NCBI GenBank assembly: GCA_017590115.1
Contig: JAGGNK010006560.1
Span: forward strand, 372,001-436,000
Origin: Montifringilla adamsi
Taxonomy: Eukaryota; Chordata; Aves; Passeriformes; Passeridae
Length of the DNA: 64,000 nucleotides
Reading direction: 5' to 3'
Position numbers and translations under genes: made by a program. The notes under the pieces were generated by a model, which was given only the letters and a program-made list of their open reading frames with translations, had not been told where the DNA came from and did not search any database. Shown in pieces: positions 39,075 to 52,700 of the stretch (the stretch's first letter is position 1; every line of letters starts with the position of its first letter).

Positions 39075-41350
39075 CTGGAAAATACCACTTTAGTAACAGT
39101 ACTGCATTCAGTGTAGGAAAAATCATTTTGTGTTACCACGGAAAGCATTCAGCCCCTTTGCTACAACCAGATGACAAACAGCCTGAGCTGTCTGACAGTC
39201 GTCGCAATGGAGACAAATTCTCACATCCATGTTCTCCACCCTTGTGAAAAAGGAAGCCTTGACTATGGGTCTCTGTCAAATCAAGGGCTTTCAGACTGGA
39301 AGAGTTGCATCAAAGCAGCCCCTCCCTGCTTTTCTACTCAGTGCAGGCTTTAGGGTTACCCTCCCCTCTACACCTTCTCAAACTCATGCATTCAAAAGAG
39401 CTCTGGCTATTGGGATGAAGATTCCTGAGCAAAATCTTGCACTGCAGGAAGCCAGGTACTTTTCTCCCCTCCATATGTAACTTCTGGGGATGAGAGGGAG
39501 GAGGTTTTTGCCCTGTTCTGAGATACCCACTGCTGGAAATAAGGACTGAGATGCGGGTTTTTTTGTTCCTGACAGCGGTATTGAAATCTTCCCTCTCTGG
39601 CTTATGAGCTGCACTCCTTATCTCTAGGGTGAAATGGCTCTCTGGGTGTATGGAAGAGGTACAGGAAGTCAGCCTGGATTTTACCTGTATTGTCTGCTGA
39701 AGTGGATCCTTAAACCCTCTGTGTTTGCAGGACCAGTGACACCAGCAGTGTCCCACTCCTCTCCTCTGGTGCACATAGTGCACCACTACTGCTGTCAGGG
39801 AGGGTTTTCTGACCATGTGGTCTTTCTGTGGCTAATGCAAACTTTCTGCCTATGGTCTTTCTAGTCAGATGTGAAGAGAGGGCTCCCATAATTCCTATGT
39901 TAAAGTGCTATTGAATTATGTGATGCATTTTTGGGAGCTCCTGTTCTTGGGATGGTCAGGAAGGATGTGCCAGTCACCAGAGTGGGTGCATTAAGGCCAG
40001 CAAGGGACGGTGTTAGTATTGCCAACTTTGTCCCCACATGTGTGCAGGTGTTGCAGTGCTCTAGGTTTTCTTTGGAAACCCAGATCCCTGAATCATGCTT
40101 CTGCATAAGGCTTACAGCTTGTAAGAAGGAAAACAAGGAATGCTTCACAGCATACCTGGCTGAAGGGAGCATTTGGCAATAGGAGTTCTTAAGAGGCCCA
40201 TGTCAGAAGGGCAATGGAGAGCCTTGAGTACAGGTATGTTTTGGAACATCTAGATCCAAGCCCACTCTTACACAATGCCTTGACACTGGGAGTATGGACA
40301 GCTCCTCTGGAGCAGTGGTGCCCCCGGCCTGAACCAGGCCAGCCTGGCTGGCAGCATTGGCATTCAGCTATAGCCACGTCCTGTAATGGGATGAGCAGCA
40401 GGGTTTGCTGTGGGAGCAGCTGGGTATGACTTTGCTTAACATGTGCTTTGCAAATAATAGAGAGGGTACAAATCGTTGCTTTCTAATCTGCTTCAGCACA
40501 AAACCATTTGAGCTCCGAAATTTTCAGCATTACTACTGAAAAACATAGGGCAGCTTAGGCCAACTTAGGGAGAGCTCCACAGCCATAATGTCAACTTTAA
40601 CCTGTTTTCAGGATAAACACAGGCAGATAGGAGCTCTTACAGACTTCTTTTTCCCAAGCACACAGCTGAGCTTTTGGACAACCCAGTATCTTTAAGATTA
40701 ACAAACTTTAAAGAATCCTCAAAGCTGCTACCTCAGACTGCTACTGCCACCACTCTGGCCCTGCTTCATCAAGGCTCTCCTTAGCTCAGAGCTGCTCGTG
40801 TAGCTCCAAGCAGGTGCCCACAAAGCTCGAAGTACAATTTCTTCCCATTTCAGGATGAATGGTTAAAACAGAGATGCCCGCAAGGCATGGTGACAGCAGG
40901 GACAGTGAAGTGGTGACATCCCCAGGTGTGGAGGAGCATGAAGTGATTTCTGGTGTCTCTAAGCCACTCTCCTACACCTGACAGCAGAGATCACAGTGTT
41001 CCTAGTGGCTCAGGTGTTTAACTTGCTGCAGCTGGTAGCAGGTCCAGGAGGAGGGTGCTCCAGAGGAAGACAATCAAGGCCCAGAAAATCAACTGTCTTT
41101 CTGAGACAAAGAGCCAAGTAAGAGACAAGCGCTCAGCAGAAGCTCTGTGAGAAGTGACCAGAAGGCTACAGTGTTGTGGTCCCAAGGATGAGCTGCCCAG
41201 GACAGAAATAAGGAGGGCCTTGCTGGGGTATTGGGGTAGGGCTTGATTCCTTCCTAGTCTTTTCCAAATGTTGTTCACTCTAAGAGCCATATTAGTTGCT
41301 GGGATGTGTCCTGCAAACTGTTTCTACTTTCCTCCTATGTGGTGTTTCCT

Positions 41351-41395
41351 AATGAATAATAATAACTAATAATAATAATAATGAATAATAATAAC
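41351..41395. repeat. AAT trinucleotide microsatellite
   Basis: The tract is built of aat/aataac/atg-interrupted units, with a pure core of about five AAT repeats. Confidence 0.9.
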
Positions 41396-42787
41396 TGCTG
41401 ACTCTTCCCTGGGATGTGCTGGTGTAAGGAATAACTTGCAAGGACTACAGGCAGCAGTAACTTGGCAGGACCTTGATAGGTTTTCTGTGCTCACTGCATC
41501 ATTAAGCCAGGGCTTATTTTACTCATGATTGCCCTTATTTTATCATGTATGTGGCTCTTGTGTTGCCTGGAGCTTGGGATTCTTGTGTGAGAACAGCTCT
41601 GTAGTCCTGGTCTTTTGAGCTGCAGAGGACCTTGGCCTCAAACATGTCAATTGTCCAACAGTGTCCTCTCCCAAGGCACATATGCTGTGATTGCTGAGTC
41701 CAAACTGGGAGCAGACCTGTGTGGATGTGGGCCACAAATGCCAGGCAGCGTGAGCAGCGGGGTGAAGGGGACAGCAGGATGTCGCAGTGGGACACCTGCA
41801 GAGACTGGCCTGGTGGCAGTGCCACTTGGTGAGATTGGGTGGGAGACACTGGGGCCCTTCTTTAGGGGGCTCTCAGACCTGCTCTGTCAAAAGCAGGTGC
41901 CAAAGCTGAGACTCTAGCCAGGATCTGGCAAAATCTCAGCAATGACGATTGGGACCTTAGATGCATGGTGCTAAGTGCCAATGAAATCTGATCTGCCAGG
42001 GTTGTTTTCAGGACTTCAGTGAGTCAACATTTGTGTAAGTCAGTGTCACGGCATCTCCACCATTTTGTGCCTGCCATTACTTTATCAGAGGTCCCTCAGG
42101 ACTCTGGCATTTTCCATTTTTCCCTTTCACTCCTTTTGGGAAGTAGATGGTGCACAAAAGTCCCTGGCCTTTTTTGAGGCTGGGTACTTTTGCTTTCTTG
42201 TGTCTGTGGTGAGGTTGCCTCACCTTCAAGCTCCTCATCACCACACCACCCTGTAACTGTGACACTGTGTGTGGCCCAGAGCACACCGGGCTGCAGGACT
42301 CCTGTGTGCTGTCCATGCCCAGCCTTGTAGTGTGTAACCTTCTCTGGCTCTCCCAGAGCATTTGGGGATGTTGGAATCCTCTGTGCTTGGCTGGTCATCA
42401 TCTACAAAACGATGTCCTGGGAGAAGGCCGTTGTTCCTGCCTTGTGCAGCACCAGACTTGTCTGCAAGGAGGTAGAGGTGTCCTCAGTGGCACCGCCCCT
42501 TCCCTGGCTTGGCAGGGATGTTCTGCAGAGGGACCACCTCACCATGCTATGGAGGTGCAGGGCTCACTTCAGGAGAGACACAGCATGAGAGAATGAGTAC
42601 TCACCTCCAGTAAGAGGAAGTGGATGGAGAAAAATGAGTAGAGAGAGCAGCTGCTCTGTTGGCCTGAATATGGCCTGGAGGTAATACGTGTTGCTACTTC
42701 TAAGGTCAAACAAAGTCTGCAACCAGACTGGATGCAGTCCTGGTGATGTGAGGATCAGGAGCAGTACCTGTGTGCTCAGCTTCCCCA

Positions 42788-42841
42788 GGTGTTGCATTTC
42801 CCTGCTGTGTAACTGGTGTTGCATTTCCCTGCTGTGTAACT
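42788..42841. repeat. Perfect 27-bp tandem duplication
   Basis: Two identical 27-base units starting ggtgttgcatttccctgc sit head to tail with no divergence, which suggests a recent duplication. Confidence 0.95.
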
Positions 42842-45800
42842 TGGGAAGATTTCTTTACCAGGATCCTTCCTGGGACTGTGCAGGTAGCTTGCTTATTGTC
42901 CTCTGCTCCATGTCCCCATGCAACTGCACATTTTAACATTTTTGTTATTCACCAATTCTTCTGCCTTTTGTCTGTATGCCACAGGAGCTGAGCTCATGAC
43001 ATGCAGCTCGGACTGCAAATGTTGTGACATTTTGGTTTGTCTGGGTTTATGGGACAAAGCTCCTAAGAAGGGTTTAACATAGGCCTACTTGTGCTGGAAA
43101 ACTGTAGGCTTTTGCTTGCATCCCACGTCCTTAAAGTGGCTCTTGTGAGTTTCTTACAGCCACGTGGTGCTCACATCCATGTGTCCATCAGAAGTCCTTT
43201 CTCCTTGTTCATGTGGGCAAACAAAAGAGCTGATGCTGCTGAATGTGTAGGTACAGCTTCTTGTGTTCAGGCTTCACAGTCACATCCTGCCCCTCACTGT
43301 TGCAAGTGTTTATGCAGGTAAACCAGATCCTGGTAAGGAAGCAGAAGTCAGCCTTTCTTCTCGATGGAGACTGGGCACATGTCTCCATAAGGCAGCATCA
43401 GTGGGGGCTGTCCAGAGGTACAATGCCCTTTATAGCCCCTTGTCTTCACTGGAGACAGCCCAGGCAGAGGTTGTTGCATTGCCTGGCACCTTCCAACACC
43501 TGGGCAACACTTGTTGTCCCTCTGGGCTGAGCCCTGTTCCTTGTCCATGAGGTGTCCCTGTTTAGACACTGCAATACTGAAATGCCTCTTGTGAACTTGT
43601 CCTGTCTCTGTTGGGAAGTGCTTCCCGTGAGAAAAACACTGTGAAATAACTTGTCAGATTTGACTGTCTAAGCTTGGTTGCATATGCATGGTAAATACCT
43701 GCTAACCATTTTCCATTAATTCAGCCTCGGGCAGCAGAGCCCATGAGAGCAGTATGGGTTCCTCATCTATCTCCTTTCTAGGTAGCACATGGATGAGTGC
43801 ATGCATCCAACCCACACCGAGCCGCCTGCCTTGGGGAGGGTGTGGGACATGGGTCAGGAGAAAAGAATTGCAGACACCTGGATCTCAAATTCAAACAAAA
43901 CTTATCAGAGCATGTGTAATGCACATTGGGACAGGAACATTGGTGCTGCTTGGCCAAAAGGCTGGAATTATCGGAGGCCCAGGACTAAAGCCTAAAGAAG
44001 CAGTACTCACTAGTGTATCAGTTGCCCTGCAAAATGCTCCCATTTCTGAATTATGTGTTTTTCCTGAAGCTTGTATGATTTAAAACAACAGCTCAGAGTC
44101 AGTAGTGGGCAAAGTCTCTGAGTATGTGTGCATGCTCAGAAGGAGGTGGAGGAGGCTCATGCTACAAAAAACCCAGACATCTGAAGTGAGGGAGGAGCTA
44201 TCATCTTCTTTCTGTTGGAACATCAAAGCTTCTGATGTAGCTCCCAAAACTTTTTATGGTAGTGGGGTGAGGCTTTTTTGTTGGTGGTTTATTTGTTTTG
44301 TCTTGTTTTATGTAGAAGAGGGACACAAGTAATTAGTAAAGTCCAGAGGAAAATGAAAAGGAAAAGCTCTCCTGATGCTGCTTTTAAGTGAACTGCTGGG
44401 CACTGACTCATCCCAGGCAGGATAGCAATTTCATGTAACAGAAAGAGTAAGAGGGGTTACTTGATGGAGGAGATACTTGCAAAAATGAAGTGAGGGAACC
44501 TGGGAGAAGAAGGGAGTGATAATTTGACTTAACTGAGGTTCCCCAGGGAAATGAGAAGAGGTGCAATTTTACGCCTGAAAATCTGTGGATAAGATGTGCT
44601 AATCTCATGAGATATGTGCACGAATTCAAGAAGGCTCAAATTTAACCTTAGATTTTTAAAAAATAAAAAGGGGAAGATGCATTGCAAGATAAAACCTCGT
44701 TTGATAAAATTGGGTGTACAAGAGGGCAAAAACAGTTGTAGGCAGTGTATCCTCTTCTCTCGTGTCCTTCAATTAGGTCCCCCTGTGTCCTCCATTATAT
44801 GATATGTTTATGTGCATTTTTATCTGACTGCGTCTATGGTTAATGTCCTTGTTTAAATGCCAAGTTGGTTTTGTGAAAGGCTGTGGCATCCCTGCACTCT
44901 GGGTCTGTTTGCTCCTCCATGATCAGATGCTGCTGCTTCTTCTGGCTGGAAGGGACTTGCGAGCCCATCAGCTTGCGACTGTTTCTTCTTAGCAAGAGCC
45001 AAGAGCCTTTTCCAGTAACCGCTTCATTCTGCCTGTTCCTCACATTTTGCAAGGGTTTGGAAAAGTGCTTCATAAAATAGAATCAGCAATTTAATAACAA
45101 ATTTTTGTGAACCTTCCAATGCTGATTATGGTTTTTCTAGCCTGGCTAAAAGCAGGCTTTCTTTGTGGTGTGGCTGCTGCCAAATCATGAAGCCACACAT
45201 GGAAATTAAATATATAATTTTTAAATATCAGCATAGGTCAAGGTTTTGTTTAAGAGTGGGCTAAAGACACTGTCTGGTTTGATTACTGGTTTGTTTTAAC
45301 CCTGTGATGATATGCAGCTCTCTTAAGCGATGGTGAATCACAGTGCTTTCTTGGGCTCTGCTGATAAGAGTTTTCCTAGGTGATAAGGAATATTAAGGGC
45401 TTGTCTGGAGGGGGTGTAGAATGCTGTGAACTGCAGTGTGGGTTTAGCACTCAAAGCTAAATATGAGGAACTGCTCTGCACAAAGATGTATCTTGCAGGT
45501 GCCAAGTAAAACATCTTCAGAGAGAACTGGTGGAGACCTGGTCTTGTGCCACGTGATCTGCTCTGCCTCATTTCATGCAACCTTGCCCTGTTCAGAAAGC
45601 TGACTTTTGCAAGGGAGCTGGGGAGAGATTTGCAAAGGCTGAAAGGCACGTGAACCAGCACTGCAGAGCTGGGCAGGCACGGTAGGTTTCAAGGCTGAAA
45701 AACATAAGTGAAAATCCTCCACAGCAGTTGTATGTTCTTCAAGATTAAGTCCTTGAGCAATCAGTTTCCCTGGCTGTAGCAAACTGAGAACTGGTGCTCT

Positions 45801-46042
45801 AAACCCTTTGCCTGGACTCCCTTGCTAGACTAGGGGGGCAGAGTTTTTGCTGAAAGTGGATCTATCCTGTTAATCCCTTTCCTTTGGCTGCAAGGCCAAC
45901 CACCAACCTCAGCTGATAAATTCAGTCTGTAATGATAAATCCACAGAGAAATGTGTGCACCAAACTGTACTTTTGGGCCAAATTTTGGACTTGTACTTTA
46001 AAGGTCAGTGCGTGATTCTAGATAAGTCTAGATTTCTGCTAA

Positions 46043-46096
46043 CTTTGTATAGGTTTACGTGTACACATATCTGTGTACAAGTAAACCTATTCAAAG
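46043..46096. repeat. Long near-perfect hairpin (25-nt arms, 4-nt loop)
   Basis: Bases 46043-46067 are the reverse complement of 46072-46096 at 23 of 25 positions, with a TATC loop. The inner 19 bp have a single mismatch. Such a stem is far beyond chance for this window. It could be a miRNA-like fold, a small palindromic element, or the product of a template-switch mutation. Confidence 0.85.
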
Positions 46097-49000
46097 ACAA
46101 GCTACCGACCTTAGACAAGCACTTGCTGCTATTAGGCCTTGGGGATTGGTCTGGCAGAGTCCCATTTTCCTTGCTCCATCTCCAGATCTGCTAAATGACC
46201 TTCAAGCCAGAGCATTCACATGTACTGGGAGAGACAGGAGCTCAAAGATTTGTCTTTGAACTGGATCCGAAGTTTCTGCTTTCTGGGAGGATGCTTGGCC
46301 TATGGGTTAGGAGTGTGGAAGCTGCTTCCACTTTTAAATAAGGTGCTCTGGGGTACATCTGCATGACTGTGGTACCCTGGGCCTCCCAGGCAGGTGCTGT
46401 GCTGGTCAGGCTTCACACCATTGGCTCCTTGGCCACCTGGACACTAAACCAGGATGCTAAGTACCAAAAGTATTCACGAGAGCAAATTCTCTTTTGTTTG
46501 CTGTGGGTTCTGCAGTGGGCAGGCTCTTTGAGGAAGAGCTGGAGGTTTCTGGATACTGTTGCTGAAATTATTTGCTCAGCTCCTCCACAGGGAGCTGAAT
46601 AAATTCAAGAAAAGCTCCTGAAGGCCAGTCCCATGGGTAGCTGGGGTTTATGGTGCCTTGCAGCATCATGTGGATGTGTGCCTATTTCCTAGGGCCAGCC
46701 AGGGGACAGTGAAAGGTGTGACATAGGTGAGCACCAACTGAAATGTCACAAGAGAAAGTCAGGACCCAGAGGAGGAGAATGAGAGCCCAGCAGTGGGAGG
46801 TTAACATGTTGACTGCCACCAAAGCATGTGGATCATGGATAGGAAACAGCACCCCTTTATACTGAGCAGCACTCTGAGACAGTGATCCAGTGGCTTGTCT
46901 GAAGCAGGGTTGAGAGTGCTCCAGCTTCAGTGCCCCAAGACACCAGCTGAATGCTGCATTATGCACTCACAGACTTCACTGAAAGGATCTTCTCCTGATT
47001 TATGCTGGTTCTACTCTCATTTGGTTGTGTCCCTGTCCTTCAGAGGGCAAAGCTGTTTTAGCATATAGACTACGTGAGCACTCTTGAGAACAACCACTTT
47101 TCCCCTGGTGCTTATGCCCTTCGATCTCAATATTTCAGAATTCAGCTTTCTTTCTCCCAGTGTTGGTGTGTGTGTTTCAGCTTTACAGTGCCAAGATAGT
47201 GAGGACTGGTTTATCAGGATAGGCTTTAGTCAACAAGAGAAACCTCAAGGTCAGCTCTGTGAATATCACATCTGCTTTTCTAAAATAGATATAATTTCAA
47301 GGCACAAAAGACCTAAACACTGAAAAATGACAGCAAAGAAGTTGCACATGCTGTTTTCTTGCTCCTCAAGACAAGTTACATGTCTGAATATCCTCCTTTG
47401 GCAGGCCTGAGTGACTCTTGGGACAGAAGGCAATTCAGCTTAGGCACGTGAGTAAAGCCATTTCACCCTTACAGCTTTTACCCTTCTTTCCTTCTGACAC
47501 TGGGATTGAGCAATCACATCTCTATAACCCAGGAAATTCCAGACCTGAAAGTTGTTAGAACAAAATGTTAACCCTACTGCCCTGCAATATCCTGTACACT
47601 CTGTTGTGCAGGTCAAACAGTGAGTGATATGACAAGGAAAATAGGAGTAGGGAATGTTGTATACTCTCTTTGGCAGAGTTAATGTTAATGTAGAAACTTA
47701 ACCTTTTTGATCATATTTGAGGGGCTTATTTTTGTGCTTCAATAATAAGTACTGCTGCTTTTCTCCTACAACAAAGATTATAAATAAATCCAAAGTTTTG
47801 AAGGGCAGTTTTTCAGAAAAAGAAAAGAAGACAGCTCATGGCAAGTTGCGCTTCTGTGTAACACTTAAAAATGTCAAATCCTTAAAATACTTGAGCTTAC
47901 TTTTAACTACTGGTGGAATCAGCCCTTGTTACTTAACCTCTCTTCGAGCTGTAATCCAGGCTGCTTTAGTAACGTAGCTGTCCAGAGACTAAGGTGAGCT
48001 TGAAGCTGCTCCTGCATTTTGTTTAGCAGGCTGACATTCCTTGCTCTGACACTCTCACCTGAGATTGTTTTACTGACCACTCAGCTTTCTAAATTCCCAT
48101 GGCCAGATTTGTTTTCTACCCCTCTGTTACTGCTTGAATCAGGTAAAGTTAAGGCTTTTTTTATCCTCATGACATTATTTAGGAAAGCAAGTGTTATTAC
48201 AGCTCTCTGGTTCAATACTTATGTTCTGAGCACCAGGGCACTGCAAGCAACACAGCAGCTGATACATATTCAAGGGTGAAATTCCAATAATAGTATGCTA
48301 CATAATCTCTGGATAAATATTTGTGCTTGTGAAGGTTAAGTGACTTGGAGTACTATAAACTCCAGCGTTTGGGGCAGGCCACTGCAATTTAAGCCTTCTT
48401 GCAGCGACCTAACTATGACCTCTTTCAGTCTAGGGGCAGAGTAATTGCTGCTGGAAAAAAAATTAAGAGTGGCTCTTGAGGCCTCTGCTGAGCAGTAATT
48501 TAGTGCACAGAACACATCAGATGTTGCTTGATCCCAATTGTTCATCTCGGACCTACTTCTCATGTCTAACACTGCTTAAACTTCTTGAAACTTCTCCCAG
48601 TGTCCCTTCATTCACAAACCCTGCATGATGTTGTCTCTCCATTGGTGTAAAAGAGTGAAAGCCTCTTGCAGGTGACAAGCAGCACATCACAGGCTGGTGT
48701 TTGGTGTTTTATTTGTGTGGTTATCCTTTTTTAATCTGAAGGCACAGCATCAAGATTGTGAGGTGTTTAACTTGTTTCAGAAATTCAAGTGAAACAATAG
48801 GCCAGATTGCTACAACATTTGTAGAAGTTGGGTCCCATTAGGATCTGTAGTTCAGGGCCTCTCAGCATTCATGAAGCAAAAATACCACCCAAACAGGCAA
48901 AGCTGTGGGTTTAATGAACTCAGCAGAGGTGGGACTCATTCCAACTATTTAACATAAGTGTGTTTTCAAAAAGTTGTGTAATTCCTCATTTGCTTTCTAA

Positions 49001-49399
49001 GCTACATTCCAGAGGGATAACACGTATAGCCTTATTTATTTTTCTCCATCTCAGTAATGCCATTATTTCCTACCTAAAACCAGAGAACAAAACTCCATTC
49101 AGTACAACTGATGGGTTCCTTTACACTCCTACCTGTTGCTAGTGCATTAGGAATGACCCCATCCATGCCAGATAGAAGAACAGTCAAAAATGATGTGTCT
49201 CATTTTAATCCAAGCTGGGAGGACATATTTCACTTGCTGCTATGAAGCACTGGAATGATATTTAGACTCCTGACTTCTACTGAGAAGACAGAATGCATCC
49301 TTGGCCTGTCAGAAGCAAACCACCCTAAATCAGGGTCCTGTTGCCTTAGGGCAAGTAGAATTAAAGAAACACATCACCAAAGCCACATCTTAAAGCCAG

Positions 49400-49405
49400 T
49401 TTATT
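49400..49405 (-). terminator. Likely poly(A) signal of KIF25
   Basis: The plus-strand TTTATT is AATAAA on the minus strand, about 212 nt after the stop codon. Another lies at 49035-49040. A third, at 49623-49628, overlaps the last codons. Which is used cannot be told from sequence. Confidence 0.4.
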
Positions 49406-49616
49406 TGTCTACCATTCCACCATGGTGGGTAGCTGTTGTCAATACTTGCTGTTATCTTTGGAGCAAGAACATCATTAGCAGGTTTACTGCGTACTAATGC
49501 CATGTTGAGGATTGTTTCTTTTAGCTGGCAGCTGATATCTAAAAGAATGGCTTAAGGACAAAAATATACATTTCAGTCTGAGGAACTCATTAATGATACT
49601 TTAATCCACAGAAGTT

Positions 49617-49780
49617 TTAGGTTTTATTTTCCTTTACTCGGCAATGGGAAATTTTTTTCTTGACTCGTCCTCTCTGAACTTGCCGAGCACGAGTTCCAAA
49701 TCCCAGAGACTGCACTGATTCTGTTAAGTACTTTTGGCCAGGAGAGATGCACAGCATCACCAACAGTTTAGCATCACCTC
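49617..49780 (-). CDS. KIF25: KIF25 terminal coding exon and stop
   Basis: The acceptor is ttgcttttag, entered in phase 1; the stop TAA is at 49617-49619. It encodes [19 protein letters not shown], then [18 protein letters not shown] and a short basic end ([16 protein letters not shown]). The segment matches the end of human KIF25. The protein stops about 18 residues after the motor, with no coiled coil or cargo domain. Confidence 0.95.
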
Positions 49781-52700
49781 CTAAAAGCAAGGGAAAGACA
49801 AAACATACTTATTTACCTCATTATTTTCAGTAAGTTATACATTGTTACCATACTGATCTACACAACATGAGCACAGGTTACCATTGCTTTCATGAAGCAG
49901 AAGACTGCTCCTGAAAAGGGCTGTTGAAACAGACAGCTCCTTCATGGGGAGTCTGTATCTAACAATATGGTATTTGCCCCCAAGTGTTTCACAATCTGTA
50001 ATGTTAAGATTTTTTTCCCCTATTAGCTTCATTAGTTAATCATCATGTATGTTATGGCTCTGGACACTTATTTAAGTTCTGTCAAATATTTGTAAATTTT
50101 GGGTAATGGCAAAATGGCTTGTGTGACAATAAAACAAAACAGACTTTAAGTTTATAGACAATGATTAAACAAAGGAAGAAATGGCCATTTTCAACACTTG
50201 ACCAAAGTCATATAACAGACTTAGTTAAAATCAGGCTAAGTGCCCGTACAACACAGCTCTCACTTCTCTTTTTGGCTTTCCCTTTTCATAGTAGGGACTC
50301 CAGTACAAGTAAAAATCAAAGCTTAAGCAAAAAATTAATAGTATTTCAGAAACTCTGAAGAACTGTTACCTCATTCACTGTCAATGCCTTGAACTGGAGA
50401 TTAAAAGCATAAGGGCTAATTTTTTCTGGGTGAAGAAAAATGAACTAATGTACTACACATATGGACACAAATCTGACATTACTGCAGGCATAACACTTGC
50501 TTTAAAACTGCTTCTGAATTGATGAGGAGCTAAAGAAGAGGAAGTGACCCCAACACAAAAGGAAATTGTAGCACAGTGCCATGTCCTGTCTTCCTCCTTT
50601 GTCTTGCTGCTGCAGGGCACAATGTTAAGGAATGTGCAAGCAGGTGATTATATCCTGTAGTAATAAAGATTGAAGTTTTGCTTTTAAACTGTACTTGACA
50701 TGAAACACTAGTGAAATTCAATTTTTACCCTTTATATGATCCTATTGAGATGTTGTTCTTCAACTGAGCTTTGGCAACAGCAAGGTTTAGCCTGATTCAG
50801 GAGTTCAGAACTGTCACTGTGTGCTCACACTCTCCTGAGCCAGAGTCTTTGAAATAGAGGGCACATTCACGCAAAGAGTATAAGATCATCTTCTAGTTTT
50901 ACACAGCAAAGGAGAGGAAAAATCAGGAGAAGAAATCTATATTGTTGAACAAGAGTCAGAATAATCCCTCACCTACAGAGTCCTGAAGCAGATGTGTAAG
51001 TTTGCTGTTCCGATATGGGACGTGAGCTCGCTGCTCTGCTATTGCTCCCAGAACGTCGGCCAGGGCAGACAGGCTGCGGTTAATGAAGGAGGCCTCTCTC
51101 AGTGCTACTCCTGTCACTCCAGACATACCTGGTACAGTGTAGAAAAAGGCACCGCTAACACTAAGCACATCTGCATCAAAACTGTAATGTGGAGGAAAAG
51201 TTGAAGAAGATTCCATGTCTACAGATGGTCCAAAGCATCTCATGTTGAAGTTGATCTCTGCAGATGTACAATGCATTTTTTGCTCCATAGGTATTAAGAA
51301 CAAGGAACCAAGAAAGTTTAGATCAGACAACACTACTTTTGAAAACATGAGTCCACAATGGTCCCAAAGAGAAGCCTGGTTTTTTCCACCATTTTTTTAT
51401 AATAGTTAGCTGCCCCATTTGTATCCCTTTGGAAAAAGAGACAAGACACTGATGGCATAAGCTGCAGAGAGAAAACTGTACAACAGCCACAAGTGTGAAG
51501 TGTTCACCAAGGCCTGTGGAGTGGTGTTTTATGGCATGATTTGCTGTAAGGAAATGGATAAAAGAAAATGGTGCCCTTCTGCCACCCACCCAGCATGTTT
51601 GTAGGTAGCTATGCTGCCCCTGAGCAACACAGTAAAGGTTTGGTTTATGCAACACATTGCACCAATTCAAAGAGGTGCTGCAAGCTCAACTATTTGATCA
51701 GTCTGGATGAGGGTGCAGTTAAGAGCAATGAATTCTTGCTGTCCTTACCTTTGCCATTTGGGGAAGAGAAATTTGCTATTAGCATTTAGCATCATATTAT
51801 TCAAATTCAAGCTTTCTTGAGGATAGTGGATGAGGTACAGATAAACCCTCAGTCACTTCTTACCCAGAGTACGTGATCCATGTCAGGCAGAGCTGATGAC
51901 AGTGGGATCAGATGGGGCCAACAGCTTCCTCTACTGCCTACTCTCCTATCTCTAGACAGGTTCAGGGAGTGGCTAGAGATTTTGTTTTCCCCTCAGGCCA
52001 GCTTTGTCTAGCAAAGGGAAGCTCAAGAGGAAAATGTGAAAAGTACAGTAATAGCAAAAACCTCAGGAGTCTGGACAGAGAGGGCTGTAACTGTGGGAAA
52101 GGATGAGGTTGGAGTGGTAGAATCTCCAGTTGTCAGAGAGAGACAGAGCAAAACAGTTTGAAAGACCCTGCCAAAGGGTGGATAACAATCCAAGATAGGA
52201 TGAATCTCCAGGTAACTTTACTGGGGTCATTATATGCTTGTATATCAAGGAAAAGCGGACTCCTGGGATAACAGTTATTCCCCTAAAGGAGAAAACTGCA
52301 AATAGGGGAGGGGGTACATGTTTAAACTGCTGATTATCTGCATTTGGTTAGATGAACTTTGACAAAGCATTTAGCTGAGTTTTCAAAGTGAAACACAGTT
52401 GCTAAAAAGGGACAAGTTGGCTTGTAAGTGCTGCAAATTACCCAGGCCAGCTGTAAAGCCAACAGGGCTGGGTGCTGACATGTGTGAGAAGCTTGGGGTA
52501 CTGCTGCTCACTTAGATTTGCCCACATTTTAAAACAATTACGAGTTAACACTGCCCTCACTTTCAGCAGAGTACATCTGATGGATGCACATCTGATGGCA
52601 GAGGTCAGTCTGCCACTAACTAACTCATCTACCACTGATGTGAGCACAACTCTTCCGGCTTCACTGGAGGATCTGGCCTGCCGAGCCCCAAACTGAGGAA

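Larger units (their letters stand above)
37701..49399. other. Intergenic DNA between the CpG island and KIF25
   Basis: This 11.7 kb stretch has many short ORFs on both strands with no recognisable family. It contains an AAT microsatellite (41351-41395), a 27-bp tandem duplication (42788-42841), a long hairpin (46043-46096), a small hairpin (37743-37772) and one candidate terminal exon on the minus strand (38941-39074). No RNA gene was recognised. Confidence 0.55.

Noticed and set aside
43754..44083. Overlapping 109- and 68-codon plus-strand ORFs
   Set aside because: Two frames are open over the same bases and neither shows a known motif.
44853..45020. Protein-like minus-strand frame (YWKRLLALAKKKQSQADG)
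   Set aside because: It has an in-frame stop directly upstream, no acceptor after that stop and no recognised family. Probably chance.
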